In this document: positions 7,227-16,318 of the stretch, one piece after another
Layout of the letters: each line of letters begins with the position of its first letter
Numbering within the stretch: the first letter of the stretch is position 1
Source: an uncultured Prevotella sp.
GTDB lineage: Bacteria > Bacteroidota > Bacteroidia > Bacteroidales > Bacteroidaceae
DNA length: 64,000 nt
Assembly: GCA_902800365.1 (NCBI GenBank)
Contig: CADCEF010000013.1
Span: 36,658 to 100,657, forward strand
Direction of reading: 5' to 3'
Position numbers and translations under genes: made by a program
Notes under the pieces: model-generated
What the model was told of the DNA's origin: nothing
Database searches by the model: none
The model's input: only the letters and a program-made list of their open reading frames with translations

Positions 7227-8344
7227 TCGCTCTTCTCGTTATATTTGTAAACCCAGGCCTCTTCTAATTCTTTTTCTTGAGAAATCTTCTGTAGTTTCTT
7301 ATATGCATCGGTCTGATTTTCAAAATGGCCGTACACAACTCGGGTTACATTGTTGTGAACATAGATCTCTGCACCCTCATAACCACGTTTTGCAAGGCGG
7401 ACGATGAAATCTTCTGCATTATGTTTTGAAACTTGGCTCGCCAATACAATGCAGTAACCTTCGCGCTTGGCAGACTTGATAGCAGGCTTTGATACTCCAG
7501 CGGGTTGGGCAGGTTTTATTGTGTCAAGTATTGCCTCTGAAGTCTTAGTGGCTGGCTTATGAGCATCCTTACGTTTAAAATCGATAGCGCTTGTATTGGT
7601 GTCCTTTGATGACATCATTCCAAAAAGGAACTGGTTGTTCAGATTGCTGATGGTACGAGTCATCATCTCGGTCTGACCAGTAGGCATAGCGATGAAAAAT
7701 ACAGCAAGAAGAATAGCCGCAACTGCAACTGCATTGCGAATCCAAGTGAACTTTATGCGAACTACATCGTTATCATCATCTTCCAACTCGTCTATGGTTT
7801 CCTCGGAATTCTCCGTAGATTCCTCCATAAGATGTTTCATCGGATGCTCAAGCTTAACAACAATTGGCGTTTCCTTGACAACTTCCTTGACCGGTTCCTC
7901 AGTTATAACCTCAGCATTAACCATCTCTATGGTTTTCATCTCAAATGAATTCAGTCCATAAAGACTTGGTGACAGAATACCAGCCTCGCAAGGTGTGAAC
8001 ACATAGTTCCCATCCTCGTTCAGTTCTAATATACCTATATTATTAAGTTCGTATCTGCCTACGTTCTGCAAATGCTGTGTAAGCTCGTTAACTTCGTCTT
8101 CTATACGCTGAATGGCATCTGGATAACTTATGTCGTAGGCTTCGATATACGACTGAGCCAAAAGAGAATCATTAATCTTAAGCTGAGGGTTAAATCCAAG
8201 CGTACGAAGAGGGGGGAGGAAAATGCAATCTTCCTCATCATATCGTGCCTCAACATGATGCGCCATAAATCCACCCAGATTTGGTACTATAACGCAGTCG
8301 TTGTTGAGCAATAGTATCTCAATATGTCTTTCTAATTCAATCAC
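7223..8344 (-). CDS. HU-CCDC81 and SPOR domain membrane protein
   Basis: This 373-residue protein has an N-terminal Bacteroidetes HU-CCDC81-type region (about 1-130; VPNLGGFMAHH and FNPQLKINDSLLAQSY are characteristic). An acidic linker is followed by one membrane helix (about 205-222, AVAVAAILLAVFFIAM). A C-terminal SPOR domain (about 293-368; YCIVLASQVSKHNAEDFI) belongs to a family that binds denuded glycan strands at division septa. The topology places the HU-like domain in the cytoplasm and SPOR in the periplasm. A link between DNA or FtsZ-proximal factors and the septum is a reasonable inference. The start is GTG 8344, only 4 bp from a TAATTTTG promoter box. Confidence 0.88.
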   Translation of the reverse strand: MIELERHIEILLLNNDCVIVPNLGGFMAHHVEARYDEEDCIFLPPLRTLGFNPQLKINDSLLAQSYIEAYDISYPDAIQRIEDEVNELTQHLQNVGRYELNNIGILELNEDGNYVFTPCEAGILSPSLYGLNSFEMKTIEMVNAEVITEEPVKEVVKETPIVVKLEHPMKHLMEESTENSEETIDELEDDDNDVVRIKFTWIRNAVAVAAILLAVFFIAMPTGQTEMMTRTISNLNNQFLFGMMSSKDTNTSAIDFKRKDAHKPATKTSEAILDTIKPAQPAGVSKPAIKSAKREGYCIVLASQVSKHNAEDFIVRLAKRGYEGAEIYVHNNVTRVVYGHFENQTDAYKKLQKISQEKELEEAWVYKYNEKSE

Positions 8345-8348
8345 GGGT

Positions 8349-8356
8349 GCAAAATT
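8349..8356 (-). promoter_or_regulatory. -7 box, almost no leader
   Basis: The reverse strand reads TAATTTTG. The GTG start codon begins 5 nt beyond the box, so the transcript would be leaderless or nearly so. Confidence 0.5.
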
Positions 8357-8423
8357 ACATCAAAAAAACGAGATAAACAAATAAAAGAAACTTAAAATTG
8401 CGTGATAAATGAAATTTTTAGTG

Positions 8424-8431
8424 TACCTTTG
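8424..8431 (+). promoter_or_regulatory. -7 box for ugd
   Basis: TACCTTTG lies 22 bp upstream of the ugd ATG. Confidence 0.65.
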
Positions 8432-8453
8432 CAGAAAAATATAAGTTATCGAT

Positions 8454-9773
8454 ATGAATATTGCTATCGTAGGAACCGGTTATGTAGGTTTGGTATCAGG
8501 AACATGTTTCGCCGATACAGGTGCAAATGTAACGTGTGTAGACGTAGACAAGAATAAGATTGAACGTCTTAAGAATGGTGAAATACCTATCTATGAACCT
8601 GGACTCGACGAGCTGGTTAAGAAGAATGTAGCCGCTGGCAGATTAAAGTTTACTACGGATCTTGCTTCAGTATTAGATGATGTTGAGATTGTTTTTTCAG
8701 CCGTTGGTACCCCTCCTGATGAGGATGGCTCTGCTGATTTGAAATATGTGCTTCAGGTGGCTAAGACCATTGGTCAGAACCTAAAGAAATATGTGGTCGT
8801 GGTTACAAAGAGTACAGTTCCTGTTGGAACGGCTAGGAAGGTTCGTAAGGCTATTGAGGAAGAGCTGGAGAAGCGAGGCGTAAATATCGAATTTGACGTT
8901 GCATCTAACCCAGAATTCCTTAAAGAGGGTAATGCTATTAAGGATTTTATGAGTCCAGACCGTGTAGTTGTTGGTGTTGAGAGTGAAAAAGCCAAAAAGA
9001 CACTGACCAAACTATACAAACCGTTCTTGATTAATAATTTCCGTGTCATCTTTATGGATATCCCATCGGCAGAGATGACCAAGTATGCCGCGAACTCTAT
9101 GCTGGCCACACGTATTTCATTTATGAATGATATTGCAAATCTTTGCGAGCGTGTTGGAGCCGACGTTAATATGGTACGTGCAGGAATAGGTTCTGATACT
9201 CGTATCGGCCGTAAGTTCCTCTATGCAGGCTGTGGATATGGTGGATCGTGCTTCCCCAAGGATGTAAAGGCTCTTATCAAGACTGCTGATCAGAATGGCT
9301 ACTCGATGGAGGTCCTTAAAGCTGTTGAACGTGTAAACGAGAAACAGAAGAGCGTTCTTTTTAAAAAGCTTGTTAAAGCTTATGGAAGTAAAGATGCATT
9401 AAATGGCAAGACTATTGCTATGTGGGGCCTCTCGTTCAAACCTGAGACAGATGACATGCGAGAGTCAACAGCGCTGGTTTTGATAGATTTGCTGCTTGAA
9501 GCCGGATGCCGTGTTCGTGCTTACGACCCAATTGCTATGGAGGAGTGTAAGCGTAGGATAGGTGATAAGGTTGTTTATTGCCGTGATATGTATGATGCTG
9601 TTCTTGATGCCGATGCTCTGTTGCTGCTGACAGAATGGAAGGAATTCCGTCTGCCAGGATGGGGTGTTATCAAGAAAGCGATGAAGCGACCATTGGTTAT
9701 TGATGGTAGAAATATATTCGATATTGAGGAGTTGGAAGAAAACGGCTTCGAGTATCATTGCATAGGTAAATGA
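8454..9773 (+). CDS. ugd: UDP-glucose 6-dehydrogenase
   Basis: This 439-residue enzyme oxidises UDP-glucose to UDP-glucuronate with two NAD+, feeding capsule and glycan synthesis. The N-terminal Rossmann motif is IAIVGTGYVGLVSGTCFAD. The substrate-site segment NPEFLKEGNAI and the catalytic-Cys motif GCGYGGSCFPKD (Cys266) are intact. The C-terminal domain has LSFKPETDDMRES and ends near residue 435, the normal length. It has its own promoter. The stop overlaps the ATG of the following lipoprotein (ATGA), so the two are translationally coupled. Family members acting on GDP-mannose or UDP-ManNAc look similar, but the motifs favour UDP-glucose. Confidence 0.93.
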   Translation: MNIAIVGTGYVGLVSGTCFADTGANVTCVDVDKNKIERLKNGEIPIYEPGLDELVKKNVAAGRLKFTTDLASVLDDVEIVFSAVGTPPDEDGSADLKYVLQVAKTIGQNLKKYVVVVTKSTVPVGTARKVRKAIEEELEKRGVNIEFDVASNPEFLKEGNAIKDFMSPDRVVVGVESEKAKKTLTKLYKPFLINNFRVIFMDIPSAEMTKYAANSMLATRISFMNDIANLCERVGADVNMVRAGIGSDTRIGRKFLYAGCGYGGSCFPKDVKALIKTADQNGYSMEVLKAVERVNEKQKSVLFKKLVKAYGSKDALNGKTIAMWGLSFKPETDDMRESTALVLIDLLLEAGCRVRAYDPIAMEECKRRIGDKVVYCRDMYDAVLDADALLLLTEWKEFRLPGWGVIKKAMKRPLVIDGRNIFDIEELEENGFEYHCIGK

Positions 9774-10552
9774 AGAAATTAATAACGATATCATTATTGG
9801 TTGTTATTCTGGTTGCATGTAACCAGAATAATTCATCAGTATTGCCAGAGGATAAAGAGGCCAAAGCTATGTTGCAGGGCGTTTGGGTGGATGAGGAAAG
9901 TGGTGATGTCTCGTTTAAAGTTAACGGGGACACCATTTATTTCTCTGATGCAACAAGTATGCCTACATATTTTCGAATCTATGAGGATTCGCTTTATCTT
10001 GGTTCTGGCACATCTTATGGTATCGTTAAACAGACAGAACATCTATTTTGGTTCAATAATCAGAATGGTGATTTGTTGAAGTTGGAAAAGAACGATGGCG
10101 CCGAAGATGTGGCTGGTAATGAACATACAGCCCCAAGTATACTTACATATACTCATCAGGTGAAAATCGATTCTGTGGTATCATATAACAAAAATCGTTA
10201 CCATTGGTATATAGCTATTAATCCCACAAAGTATAAGGTTACCAAACGCTCTTATAATGAAGATGGGCTTGAGGTGGAAAACGTGTATTACGACAATATT
10301 ATGCACGTAAGCGTATTTCTTGGAGCTAATAAATTATATTCGAGTGACTTTCATAAACAGCAGTATAAAGGATTAGTTCCTGATGCATTTCTTGATGAGG
10401 CTATTTTGGCCAATATGGAGTATAGTCATATTGATGCACAGGGATTGCATTTTAATGCAACACTTTGTATCCCTGATGGAGCGACATGTTATATGGTAGA
10501 GTCGACCATCAGTTATACAGGAGTTTCATCGATGAAGCTGGTTGAGTACTAA
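9770..10552 (+). CDS. Lipoprotein, DUF4738-like
   Basis: This 260-residue protein has a clear lipoprotein signal (residues 1-16, lipobox LVAC, Cys17) and the remainder has no membrane segment. About 35-95 is a small beta-rich part (GVWVDEESGDVSFKVNGDTIYFSD) resembling lipocalin-like META/DUF4738-type lipoproteins. About 115-260 has the YHWYIAINPTKYKVTKRSY and FHKQQYKGLVPDAFLDEAIL segments that I associate with DUF4738 of Bacteroidales. The function is not known. It overlaps the ugd stop by 4 bp and is convergent with nudC after a 1-bp gap. Likely periplasmic or outer-membrane anchored. Confidence 0.7.
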   Translation: MKKLITISLLVVILVACNQNNSSVLPEDKEAKAMLQGVWVDEESGDVSFKVNGDTIYFSDATSMPTYFRIYEDSLYLGSGTSYGIVKQTEHLFWFNNQNGDLLKLEKNDGAEDVAGNEHTAPSILTYTHQVKIDSVVSYNKNRYHWYIAINPTKYKVTKRSYNEDGLEVENVYYDNIMHVSVFLGANKLYSSDFHKQQYKGLVPDAFLDEAILANMEYSHIDAQGLHFNATLCIPDGATCYMVESTISYTGVSSMKLVEY

Positions 10553-10553
10553 A

Positions 10554-11324
10554 CTATTTCTCGTCCAACCACGCATCTAGAAGCATTCTAGCTATTGACA
10601 ATTTCTCTGGTATAGTAGGCAGGTTGTCGCGTTTAAACCAGCCTCCTTTTGCTATTTCACTTTTCTGCAAATGGATGTCACCTGATACATAATCGGCATT
10701 GAAACCAACCATTAATCCACAAGGGTAGGGCCAAGGCTGTGAACCGAAATATCTGATGTTATTGATTTTTACACCAGTTTCCTCGAATGCTTCGCGGGCT
10801 ACAGCCTCTTCCAGAGTCTCACCAGTCTCTACGAAACCAGCAACCAATCCATAGAAGTCTGTACGGAAATTCTTGGCACGAACAAGCAATACCTCGTCTC
10901 CTTTATGTATCAGCACAATGACTGCTGTTGCTAATTGTGGCCATATCTCTTTGCCGCACTCTGTACATTTCTTAGAAATCTCAGTGTCCATTTTCATTGG
11001 GGCGCCACAGACACCGCAGAATTTGGTGTTGGCATCCCAATAAAGCAGTTCATGACATTTGCCAGCTTTCTGATAAAGTGACTTTTCGAGTTTATAATAC
11101 GATTGACGTAATCCACACATCTCATAACGGGGATTATCACAAATTGGGTGATCGATTCTATATGTCTTAACCTCTATACCGTCAATGGGCGTAATGTTCA
11201 TTACGTTGGTCCATGGCTTTATTTCTGTTGGCGGTTCCTCTAGGAGAGGAATGGTATACCCGCCATCTGGCGTTTTCTCTAATAACAGTTCTTCTTTGCA
11301 GAATACAAAATAATGTTGTTTCAT
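10554..11324 (-). CDS. nudC: NAD(H)/NAD-capped RNA pyrophosphatase
   Basis: This 256-residue protein has the NudC architecture: an N-terminal barrel, a zinc ribbon with CGVC and CTECG pairs (about 105-130), and a Nudix domain whose box is GFVETGETLEEAVAREAFEETGV. The NudC-specific SQPWPYP motif follows the box (SQPWPFP in E. coli), which separates this family from other Nudix enzymes. The reaction is hydrolysis of NAD(H) to NMN(H) plus AMP, and removal of the NAD cap from RNA. It overlaps the upstream 5'-nucleotidase gene by 4 bp; a nucleotide-salvage pair is a sensible inference, since the products AMP and NMN are 5'-nucleotidase-type substrates. Confidence 0.9.
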   Translation of the reverse strand: MKQHYFVFCKEELLLEKTPDGGYTIPLLEEPPTEIKPWTNVMNITPIDGIEVKTYRIDHPICDNPRYEMCGLRQSYYKLEKSLYQKAGKCHELLYWDANTKFCGVCGAPMKMDTEISKKCTECGKEIWPQLATAVIVLIHKGDEVLLVRAKNFRTDFYGLVAGFVETGETLEEAVAREAFEETGVKINNIRYFGSQPWPYPCGLMVGFNADYVSGDIHLQKSEIAKGGWFKRDNLPTIPEKLSIARMLLDAWLDEK

Positions 11325-13060
11325 TTTCCGAATAATTGTTTACGGTCTCTTTCCAGAGCTGGCTTAACCCATGCCTCGGGCACGAATTTCCAGTTGTTGT
11401 TCTTTTGTGGGGCTATTGTACCCAGACGTTTAATCTCTTCTGTAAGATAGTGGCGTTGGTCCATGTCGGTGTGGAACAGTACACGGTTTTCGAGAGAGTC
11501 CTGTAGTATCCCTGCACCTCTTGTCAGCAGTTCGCCACCACCATTGGCACGATAGCTGTTCATCACAACTTTATACCATTTCTTTTCGTCAAATGGTTCA
11601 CCATTCGACATCTGTAGAATCTTTACTTTATTTCCGTCTGGTTGTGTGAGATCTACTACATAATCGATTCCGCAAGCAGAGTCAAAATTAAATGTATAGT
11701 ATTGAAAACCAGTGCGTTGCTGGTCTTCTTTTGCGTCATCGTTGAGTCTTAGTGCATGGTCGCTTGGCGACTTCATTGTGTTGCACCACATGTCGTACGA
11801 GAACTCCAGATGTTTTCTGATTTCTTCGCCAGTCATTTTGAGCACAAACAACAGATTCTCGAAGCGGTACAACTTGAACATATCAGCCTGAGTAACCTCA
11901 CCAGCCTCGATGGTTGTATCGAATGCTAATGGCGCATTGAATGAAATGTCGGCCTTTGAAATGCTCATCTGCAGATTGTGGATGAGGTCGGTAAATGCTG
12001 AATTTCCGAAGAAACTTTCACGGGTATAAATCGGGTGCTTGAAATAGCCGATTTTCGTGTTTACGTAATCTTTTACCTTGTCAATGGTTGGCTGGAAGGT
12101 GGTTATCATCTCTTCGTCAACTTTCTCGTCGAGCACGCTTACGATGTTGCCTTTAATCACTTTCTTTTTTAGTTCGCCTTTGTGATAGGTAAGGGTGATT
12201 TCAGCTTCGGCCACATTGGCAACATAGCATGAGGGGTCAATACACAGCACGCGCTTTCCCTCCTTGTTAGTAACCCACATGTTGTGAACCTGATGGTCGT
12301 GACCAAAGAAGATGATATCAAATCCTGGTACCTCTCGAGCCACAGCTTCTGTGGCGTTTTCTTGATACTCTGGTGTAACGATGCCACCGTCAAGTCCTGA
12401 ATGGAACAGGCCAAAGATAAGGTCGGGCTTTTCTACATCCTTCACGTATTTCACCCACTTCTTGGCGCACGATGTCATATCTTCGAATTCCAACCCCTTC
12501 CAGATAGATTTGTTCAACCAGTGAGGAATAGCTGGGGTTATCATACCGATTACCACTATTTTTACACCGTCCTTTACATGAACAGAGTAGGGTTTTATGC
12601 CTGTGTAGATGTGTTTCGGATGCGCCTCGGCGTTTTTATATTTTTCTTTGACGATGTTGCGAATCCATTTGTCGTATACCTTATGTCCGGGTTCTATATC
12701 GTGATTACCTACTGTTTCTGCATCGTATTTCATATAGTTGATGACAGATGCAGCCAGGTTCTCATCTTCTGGCATCACATAATTCGTCCAATAAACACAT
12801 GGCTGACCTTGTAGAATGTCGCCATTGTCAATAAGCAGGAAGTGATCTTCTCCGTATTTCTCACGTTGTTTTTTAATATAGGTATTTGCTCTTGAAAGAG
12901 TACCTCTAATAGGTTTCTTCTCCATGAAATCATATGGGAAGAAATGTCCGTGTACATCGCTTGTCTCAACGACTTTTATCTTAACGGTTTTAGAGCTTTT
13001 TGCCTCTGCCGATGTTAATGATAGCAGAATAGATATCAGGAGAATAACTGTCTTGTTCAT
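11321..13060 (-). CDS. Periplasmic metallophosphatase/5'-nucleotidase
   Basis: This 579-residue protein has a cleavable signal peptide (about 1-20, ending AEA). The N-terminal calcineurin-like metallophosphatase domain shows all metal motifs: DVHGHFFPYD, DNGDILQGQP, GNHDIEPG, LFHSGLD and GHDHQVHN. The C-terminal 5'-nucleotidase domain (about 335-540) contains FGNSAFTDLI and the YRFENLLFVLKMTGEEI and YRANGGGELL segments that bind the nucleotide base. Family members dephosphorylate nucleotides or 2',3'-cyclic nucleotides in the periplasm. It is the first gene of the operon with nudC, with a promoter box at 13082-13089. The exact substrate cannot be read from the sequence. Confidence 0.88.
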   Translation of the reverse strand: MNKTVILLISILLSLTSAEAKSSKTVKIKVVETSDVHGHFFPYDFMEKKPIRGTLSRANTYIKKQREKYGEDHFLLIDNGDILQGQPCVYWTNYVMPEDENLAASVINYMKYDAETVGNHDIEPGHKVYDKWIRNIVKEKYKNAEAHPKHIYTGIKPYSVHVKDGVKIVVIGMITPAIPHWLNKSIWKGLEFEDMTSCAKKWVKYVKDVEKPDLIFGLFHSGLDGGIVTPEYQENATEAVAREVPGFDIIFFGHDHQVHNMWVTNKEGKRVLCIDPSCYVANVAEAEITLTYHKGELKKKVIKGNIVSVLDEKVDEEMITTFQPTIDKVKDYVNTKIGYFKHPIYTRESFFGNSAFTDLIHNLQMSISKADISFNAPLAFDTTIEAGEVTQADMFKLYRFENLLFVLKMTGEEIRKHLEFSYDMWCNTMKSPSDHALRLNDDAKEDQQRTGFQYYTFNFDSACGIDYVVDLTQPDGNKVKILQMSNGEPFDEKKWYKVVMNSYRANGGGELLTRGAGILQDSLENRVLFHTDMDQRHYLTEEIKRLGTIAPQKNNNWKFVPEAWVKPALERDRKQLFGK

Positions 13061-13081
13061 TCTTTTTTAGTAATTTTGGTG

Positions 13082-13089
13082 CAAATATA
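13082..13089 (-). promoter_or_regulatory. -7 box for 5'-nucleotidase/nudC operon
   Basis: The reverse strand reads TATATTTG, 21 bp upstream of the ATG. Confidence 0.6.
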
Positions 13090-13141
13090 CGTATTTTAAT
13101 TGATTTACCCAAACTTTTGGTTGAATATTTTAAGATTGGCT

Positions 13142-13157
13142 TGGCACATTTTTTGCA
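13142..13157 (+). promoter_or_regulatory. Sigma-54-type (-24/-12) promoter
   Basis: TGGCAC, five bases (ATTTT), then TTGCA matches the RpoN consensus TGGCAC-N5-TTGC(A/T) at every conserved position, with the GG and GC dinucleotides 12 bp apart. It lies 33 bp upstream of the J-domain gene, which also has a full AGGAGG ribosome-binding site at 13176-13181. No TAnnTTTG box is present in the appropriate place. Confidence 0.72.
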
Positions 13158-13189
13158 TGGATATAATAAAAAAATAGGAGGATTTGAAT

Positions 13190-13870
13190 ATGGCATTCAT
13201 TGATTATTACAAGATTTTAGGCGTAGATAAGTCTATTCCACAGAAAGATGTGAAAAAGGCTTATCTTAAGCGAGCCAAACAATTTCATCCAGATTTACAT
13301 CCAGATGATCCTAAGGCTCAGGCGAAGTTCCAGGCTCTTCAAGAGGCCTACGATGTTATTGGAGATCCGCAAAAGCGTGCCAAGTACGACCAGTATGGTG
13401 AAAAGTGGCGTGAGGCAGAGCAGTTCCAGGGCTTTGGCGGTGGGGGCCATAGCGGTGGTAACCCGTTTAGTGGTTTCGACTTTAGTAGTTTCCAGGGCGG
13501 TGGATTCTCGTCTTTCTTCGAAGACCTTTTTGGACGTAAAGGTCAACAGGGAGGAGGCTTTGGCGGGTTCCAAGGTTTTGGAGGCGCTCGTCAGTCTCGT
13601 ACACATAGTGGCGAGATGAACGCAAATGTAACAATAGATCTTTGCACTGCGTTACTGGGTGGTGAGGTTATTGTTACGCTATCAAATGGCCAGAAACTCA
13701 AGCTTAAGATTAAGCCGGAAACTCAACCTGGTACTAAGGTTCGCTTACGTGGTAAGGGATATGATAGGGGAGACGGGACGTTTGGCGATCTCATTATTAC
13801 CTACCAAGTAAAACTTCCGACAAATCTGACTGAGCGTCAGAAGGACCTGTTACGCCAGATGCTTCAATAG
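13190..13870 (+). CDS. J-domain co-chaperone (CbpA-like, single C-terminal domain)
   Basis: This 226-residue protein starts at ATG 13190, chosen over the upstream TTG because AGGAGG lies 8 nt before it. The J domain (about 2-67) contains the HPD motif ([11 protein letters not shown]), which stimulates DnaK ATPase. A Gly/Phe-rich linker follows (about 75-130) and then one substrate-binding beta domain (about 140-210: [34 protein letters not shown]). No Cys-rich zinc domain is present. E. coli CbpA is about 306 residues with two beta domains, so this is a short form. It is preceded by a sigma-54-type promoter and overlaps kdsB tail-to-tail by 21 bp. No CbpM modulator gene is adjacent. Confidence 0.87.
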   Translation: MAFIDYYKILGVDKSIPQKDVKKAYLKRAKQFHPDLHPDDPKAQAKFQALQEAYDVIGDPQKRAKYDQYGEKWREAEQFQGFGGGGHSGGNPFSGFDFSSFQGGGFSSFFEDLFGRKGQQGGGFGGFQGFGGARQSRTHSGEMNANVTIDLCTALLGGEVIVTLSNGQKLKLKIKPETQPGTKVRLRGKGYDRGDGTFGDLIITYQVKLPTNLTERQKDLLRQMLQ

Positions 13871-14596
13871 AAACTCCTCTGCGCGAGTCAGATCTTCTGG
13901 GGTGTCAATTCCTACGGTCTCGATGTCGGTAAGGCCAACTCGTATGCGATAACCGTTCTGTAACCAACGAAGTTGCTCAAGACTTTCTGCTTTTTCCAGA
14001 CTGCTCATGGGCAACTTTGTTACTTCTGCTAATACCTCGCGGCGGTATGCGTAAACACCGAGATGTTTCAGGAAAGGATATTCCCCAAACCAACTGTCGA
14101 GCTCTTTTCCTCTTATAAACGGTATTATACTACGACTAAAATATAAAGCAAACCCACGATTGTCGGTTACAATTTTAGGCGAGTTAGGATTCTCTACAGC
14201 ATCAATTGATTCGAAAGGCTTTCCTAATGTTCCAATCTGAGTCTCGGGGGCATCAAAAAGGTGCATAAGTGTTTCTATTTGCGATGGCTGAATGAAGGGC
14301 TCATCTCCCTGAACGTTGATTATGACATCAGCATCCAGACCAATCTTCTCTGCTGCTTCCTCAATACGGTCGGTGCCACTTTTGTGGTCGGCACGTGTCA
14401 TTACAGCCTTGCCTCCAAAGTCTGTCACAGTGTTGTATATGCGATCATCATCAGTAGCTACATATACATCGTCGAGCACGCTTTTTACCTGCTCGTACAC
14501 TCTCTGAATAACTGTTTTTCCGCCCAGTATTGCAAGCGGCTTGCCCGGATATCTTGTCGAAGCATAACGGGCAGGAATAATAGCCATAAACTTCAT
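13850..14596 (-). CDS. kdsB: CMP-Kdo synthetase
   Basis: This 248-residue protein is full length for 3-deoxy-manno-octulosonate cytidylyltransferase, which activates Kdo with CTP for lipid A-core synthesis. The N-terminus is the family signature [39 protein letters not shown] and the [13 protein letters not shown] segment with IDTPEDL near the end are all present. The 3' end overlaps the J-domain gene by 21 bp on the opposite strand. The start lies 8 nt past a TACCTTTG box, giving a very short leader. Confidence 0.95.
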   Translation of the reverse strand: MKFMAIIPARYASTRYPGKPLAILGGKTVIQRVYEQVKSVLDDVYVATDDDRIYNTVTDFGGKAVMTRADHKSGTDRIEEAAEKIGLDADVIINVQGDEPFIQPSQIETLMHLFDAPETQIGTLGKPFESIDAVENPNSPKIVTDNRGFALYFSRSIIPFIRGKELDSWFGEYPFLKHLGVYAYRREVLAEVTKLPMSSLEKAESLEQLRWLQNGYRIRVGLTDIETVGIDTPEDLTRAEEFLLKHLA

Positions 14597-14604
14597 AATG
14601 GGTG

Positions 14605-14612
14605 CAAAGGTA
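14605..14612 (-). promoter_or_regulatory. -7 box for kdsB
   Basis: The reverse strand reads TACCTTTG. The ATG begins 8 nt downstream of the box, leaving at most a few leader nucleotides. Confidence 0.6.
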
Positions 14613-14686
14613 AATAAAAAAACTGATGAAAACGCAAAAACTTATAAAATAATACGATGGAATTTGCGAACCTCGATATTTTTATT

Positions 14687-14694
14687 TAAATTTG
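14687..14694 (+). promoter_or_regulatory. -7 box for the MORN-protein gene
   Basis: TAAATTTG lies 28 bp upstream of the ATG at 14723. Confidence 0.6.
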
Positions 14695-14722
14695 CACACA
14701 TAAAAATTGGAATATAGTTCAA

Positions 14723-15841
14723 ATGAATATAAATAGACTTTCGATTATAGCACTAACATTGTTTCTGCCATTTACAGCAGAAGCGCAGAAGATAACACTC
14801 GGTTCGGCAACTACAAAGGATGGTGGCGAATATCAAGGAGAGATGTTGATGGGAAAACCAAATGGTAAAGGTAAGGCTGTTTACAAGAACGGTAACTGGT
14901 ACGAGGGCGAATACGTAAAAGGTAAGCGCCAAGGTTATGGTACATACTCTTTCTTTGATGGTGAAAAGTACGAGGGTGAGTGGTTTCAGGATCAACAACA
15001 TGGCAAAGGAACATATTATTTCCAGAATAATAACCGCTATGATGGCTTATGGTTTCGTGACTACCAACAGGGACATGGAATAATGTACTATTATAATGGT
15101 GATAAGTATGATGGCGAATGGAAACAAGATAAACGCTCTGGATATGGTATATACACATTTGCTAGTGGCGCGTACTATAAGGGAGATTGGTCTAACGACA
15201 AGAAGAACGGTAAAGGTGTCTACGATTGGGGGGATGGTTCTGTATACGATGGCGACTGGAAAGAGAATATGCGCTCGGGCAAAGGTACTTTTAAGTATTC
15301 CGGTGGTGATGTGTATATTGGTCCTTGGGTAGATGACGAGATGAACGGTCGAGGTATATATAAGTTCCAGAACGGCGATGTATATGAGGGGGATTATGTT
15401 AAAGGCGAACGTACAGGTTCTGGAATATTCAAGTATGCTAATGGTGACAAATATACAGGCCAGTTCTCGAAAGGAGACAAGCAGGGACAAGGCACATTTG
15501 TGTGGAGCAATGGTGATACCTATGTAGGCCAGTGGAAGGCCGACAAACAGGAGGGTCGCGGAAAACTGACCAAGAAATGTGGCGATACTGTCGAGGGCAC
15601 CTTCAAGGCTGGTCAGCCTAATGGTGAGTGTGTCGTACGTTTTGCTGATGGTTCTAAATTCAAGGGCACCTTTAAAAATGGCCGTCGTAATGGGATGGCT
15701 GTTGAGGAGGACAAGGATGGTAATCGTTTTGAAGGAACTTATCAAGACGATGTTCGCGATGGAAACTTCGTTGAGAAAGATAGAAACGGTAAGGTTACCG
15801 CCCAGGGTACATATACCCGAGGTCACCGCCAAACAAAATAA
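14723..15841 (+). CDS. Secreted MORN-repeat protein
   Basis: This 372-residue protein has a signal peptide (about 1-21, ending AEA-Q). Nearly everything after it consists of about 14 MORN repeats of roughly 23 residues, with the pattern YxGxWxxGxxxGxGxYxxxxGDxY (for example YEGEWFQDQQHGKGTYYF). MORN repeats form an elongated single-layer beta-sheet and often mediate protein or lipid contacts. The substrate is unknown. Internal repeats are diverged at the DNA level, so they are unlikely to recombine often. It has its own promoter and is followed 23 bp later by the YhcH gene in the same direction. Confidence 0.88.
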   Translation: MNINRLSIIALTLFLPFTAEAQKITLGSATTKDGGEYQGEMLMGKPNGKGKAVYKNGNWYEGEYVKGKRQGYGTYSFFDGEKYEGEWFQDQQHGKGTYYFQNNNRYDGLWFRDYQQGHGIMYYYNGDKYDGEWKQDKRSGYGIYTFASGAYYKGDWSNDKKNGKGVYDWGDGSVYDGDWKENMRSGKGTFKYSGGDVYIGPWVDDEMNGRGIYKFQNGDVYEGDYVKGERTGSGIFKYANGDKYTGQFSKGDKQGQGTFVWSNGDTYVGQWKADKQEGRGKLTKKCGDTVEGTFKAGQPNGECVVRFADGSKFKGTFKNGRRNGMAVEEDKDGNRFEGTYQDDVRDGNFVEKDRNGKVTAQGTYTRGHRQTK

Positions 15842-15864
15842 AAAACTTATAAATCATTCCGATT

Positions 15865-16311
15865 ATGATAATTGATACTATTGAGAATCTTGGCAAATAT
15901 GTAGCACTTAATCCGTTGTTTGCCGATGTCATTGAGTTTCTGAAGAATAATGATCTCCGAACGATGGAAGAGGGGAAATATCCTATTAAGGATAAAAATC
16001 TCTTTCTGAGTGTTCAGGTGGCCAAGCAGCGTACCAAGGAATCTGCATTCATCGAGACTCATATTGAGATGGTAGATATCCAAATTCCTATCTCCTGTGC
16101 TGAAACCTACGGCTATTCTCCTCTATGCGATCTTCCGGAGTTTGAGTATGATGCCGAATTAGACATGACGAAGTATGGCGACACCAAGCCACAGACTTAT
16201 GTCACTATTAAACCGGGTCAGTTCGTCATCTTCTTCCCACAAGATGGACATGCGCCTTGTATTATTGATGAGCCGGAAATTAAGAAGGTAATTTTTAAAG
16301 TTAAAGCATAA
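15865..16311 (+). CDS. YhcH/YjgK/YiaL family protein
   Basis: This 148-residue protein has the normal length and motifs of the YhcH/EbgC cupin-like family: the ETHIEMVDIQIPISCAE segment carries the conserved HxxxxDIQ metal/substrate-binding residues, and the C-terminal block has GQFVIFFPQDGHAP. Relatives act on sialic acid or other sugar acids, or form the beta subunit of evolved beta-galactosidase; the sequence does not say which. It lies 7 bp upstream of the glycogen branching enzyme gene and is probably co-transcribed, which would fit a role in carbohydrate handling. Confidence 0.87.
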   Translation: MIIDTIENLGKYVALNPLFADVIEFLKNNDLRTMEEGKYPIKDKNLFLSVQVAKQRTKESAFIETHIEMVDIQIPISCAETYGYSPLCDLPEFEYDAELDMTKYGDTKPQTYVTIKPGQFVIFFPQDGHAPCIIDEPEIKKVIFKVKA

Positions 16312-16318
16312 AATAACT

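Noticed and set aside
15047-15832. A 261-codon open frame opposite the MORN gene
   Set aside because: It arises from the repetitive MORN coding strand; its hydrophobic character is a reflection of the Gly/Asp/Tyr codons.
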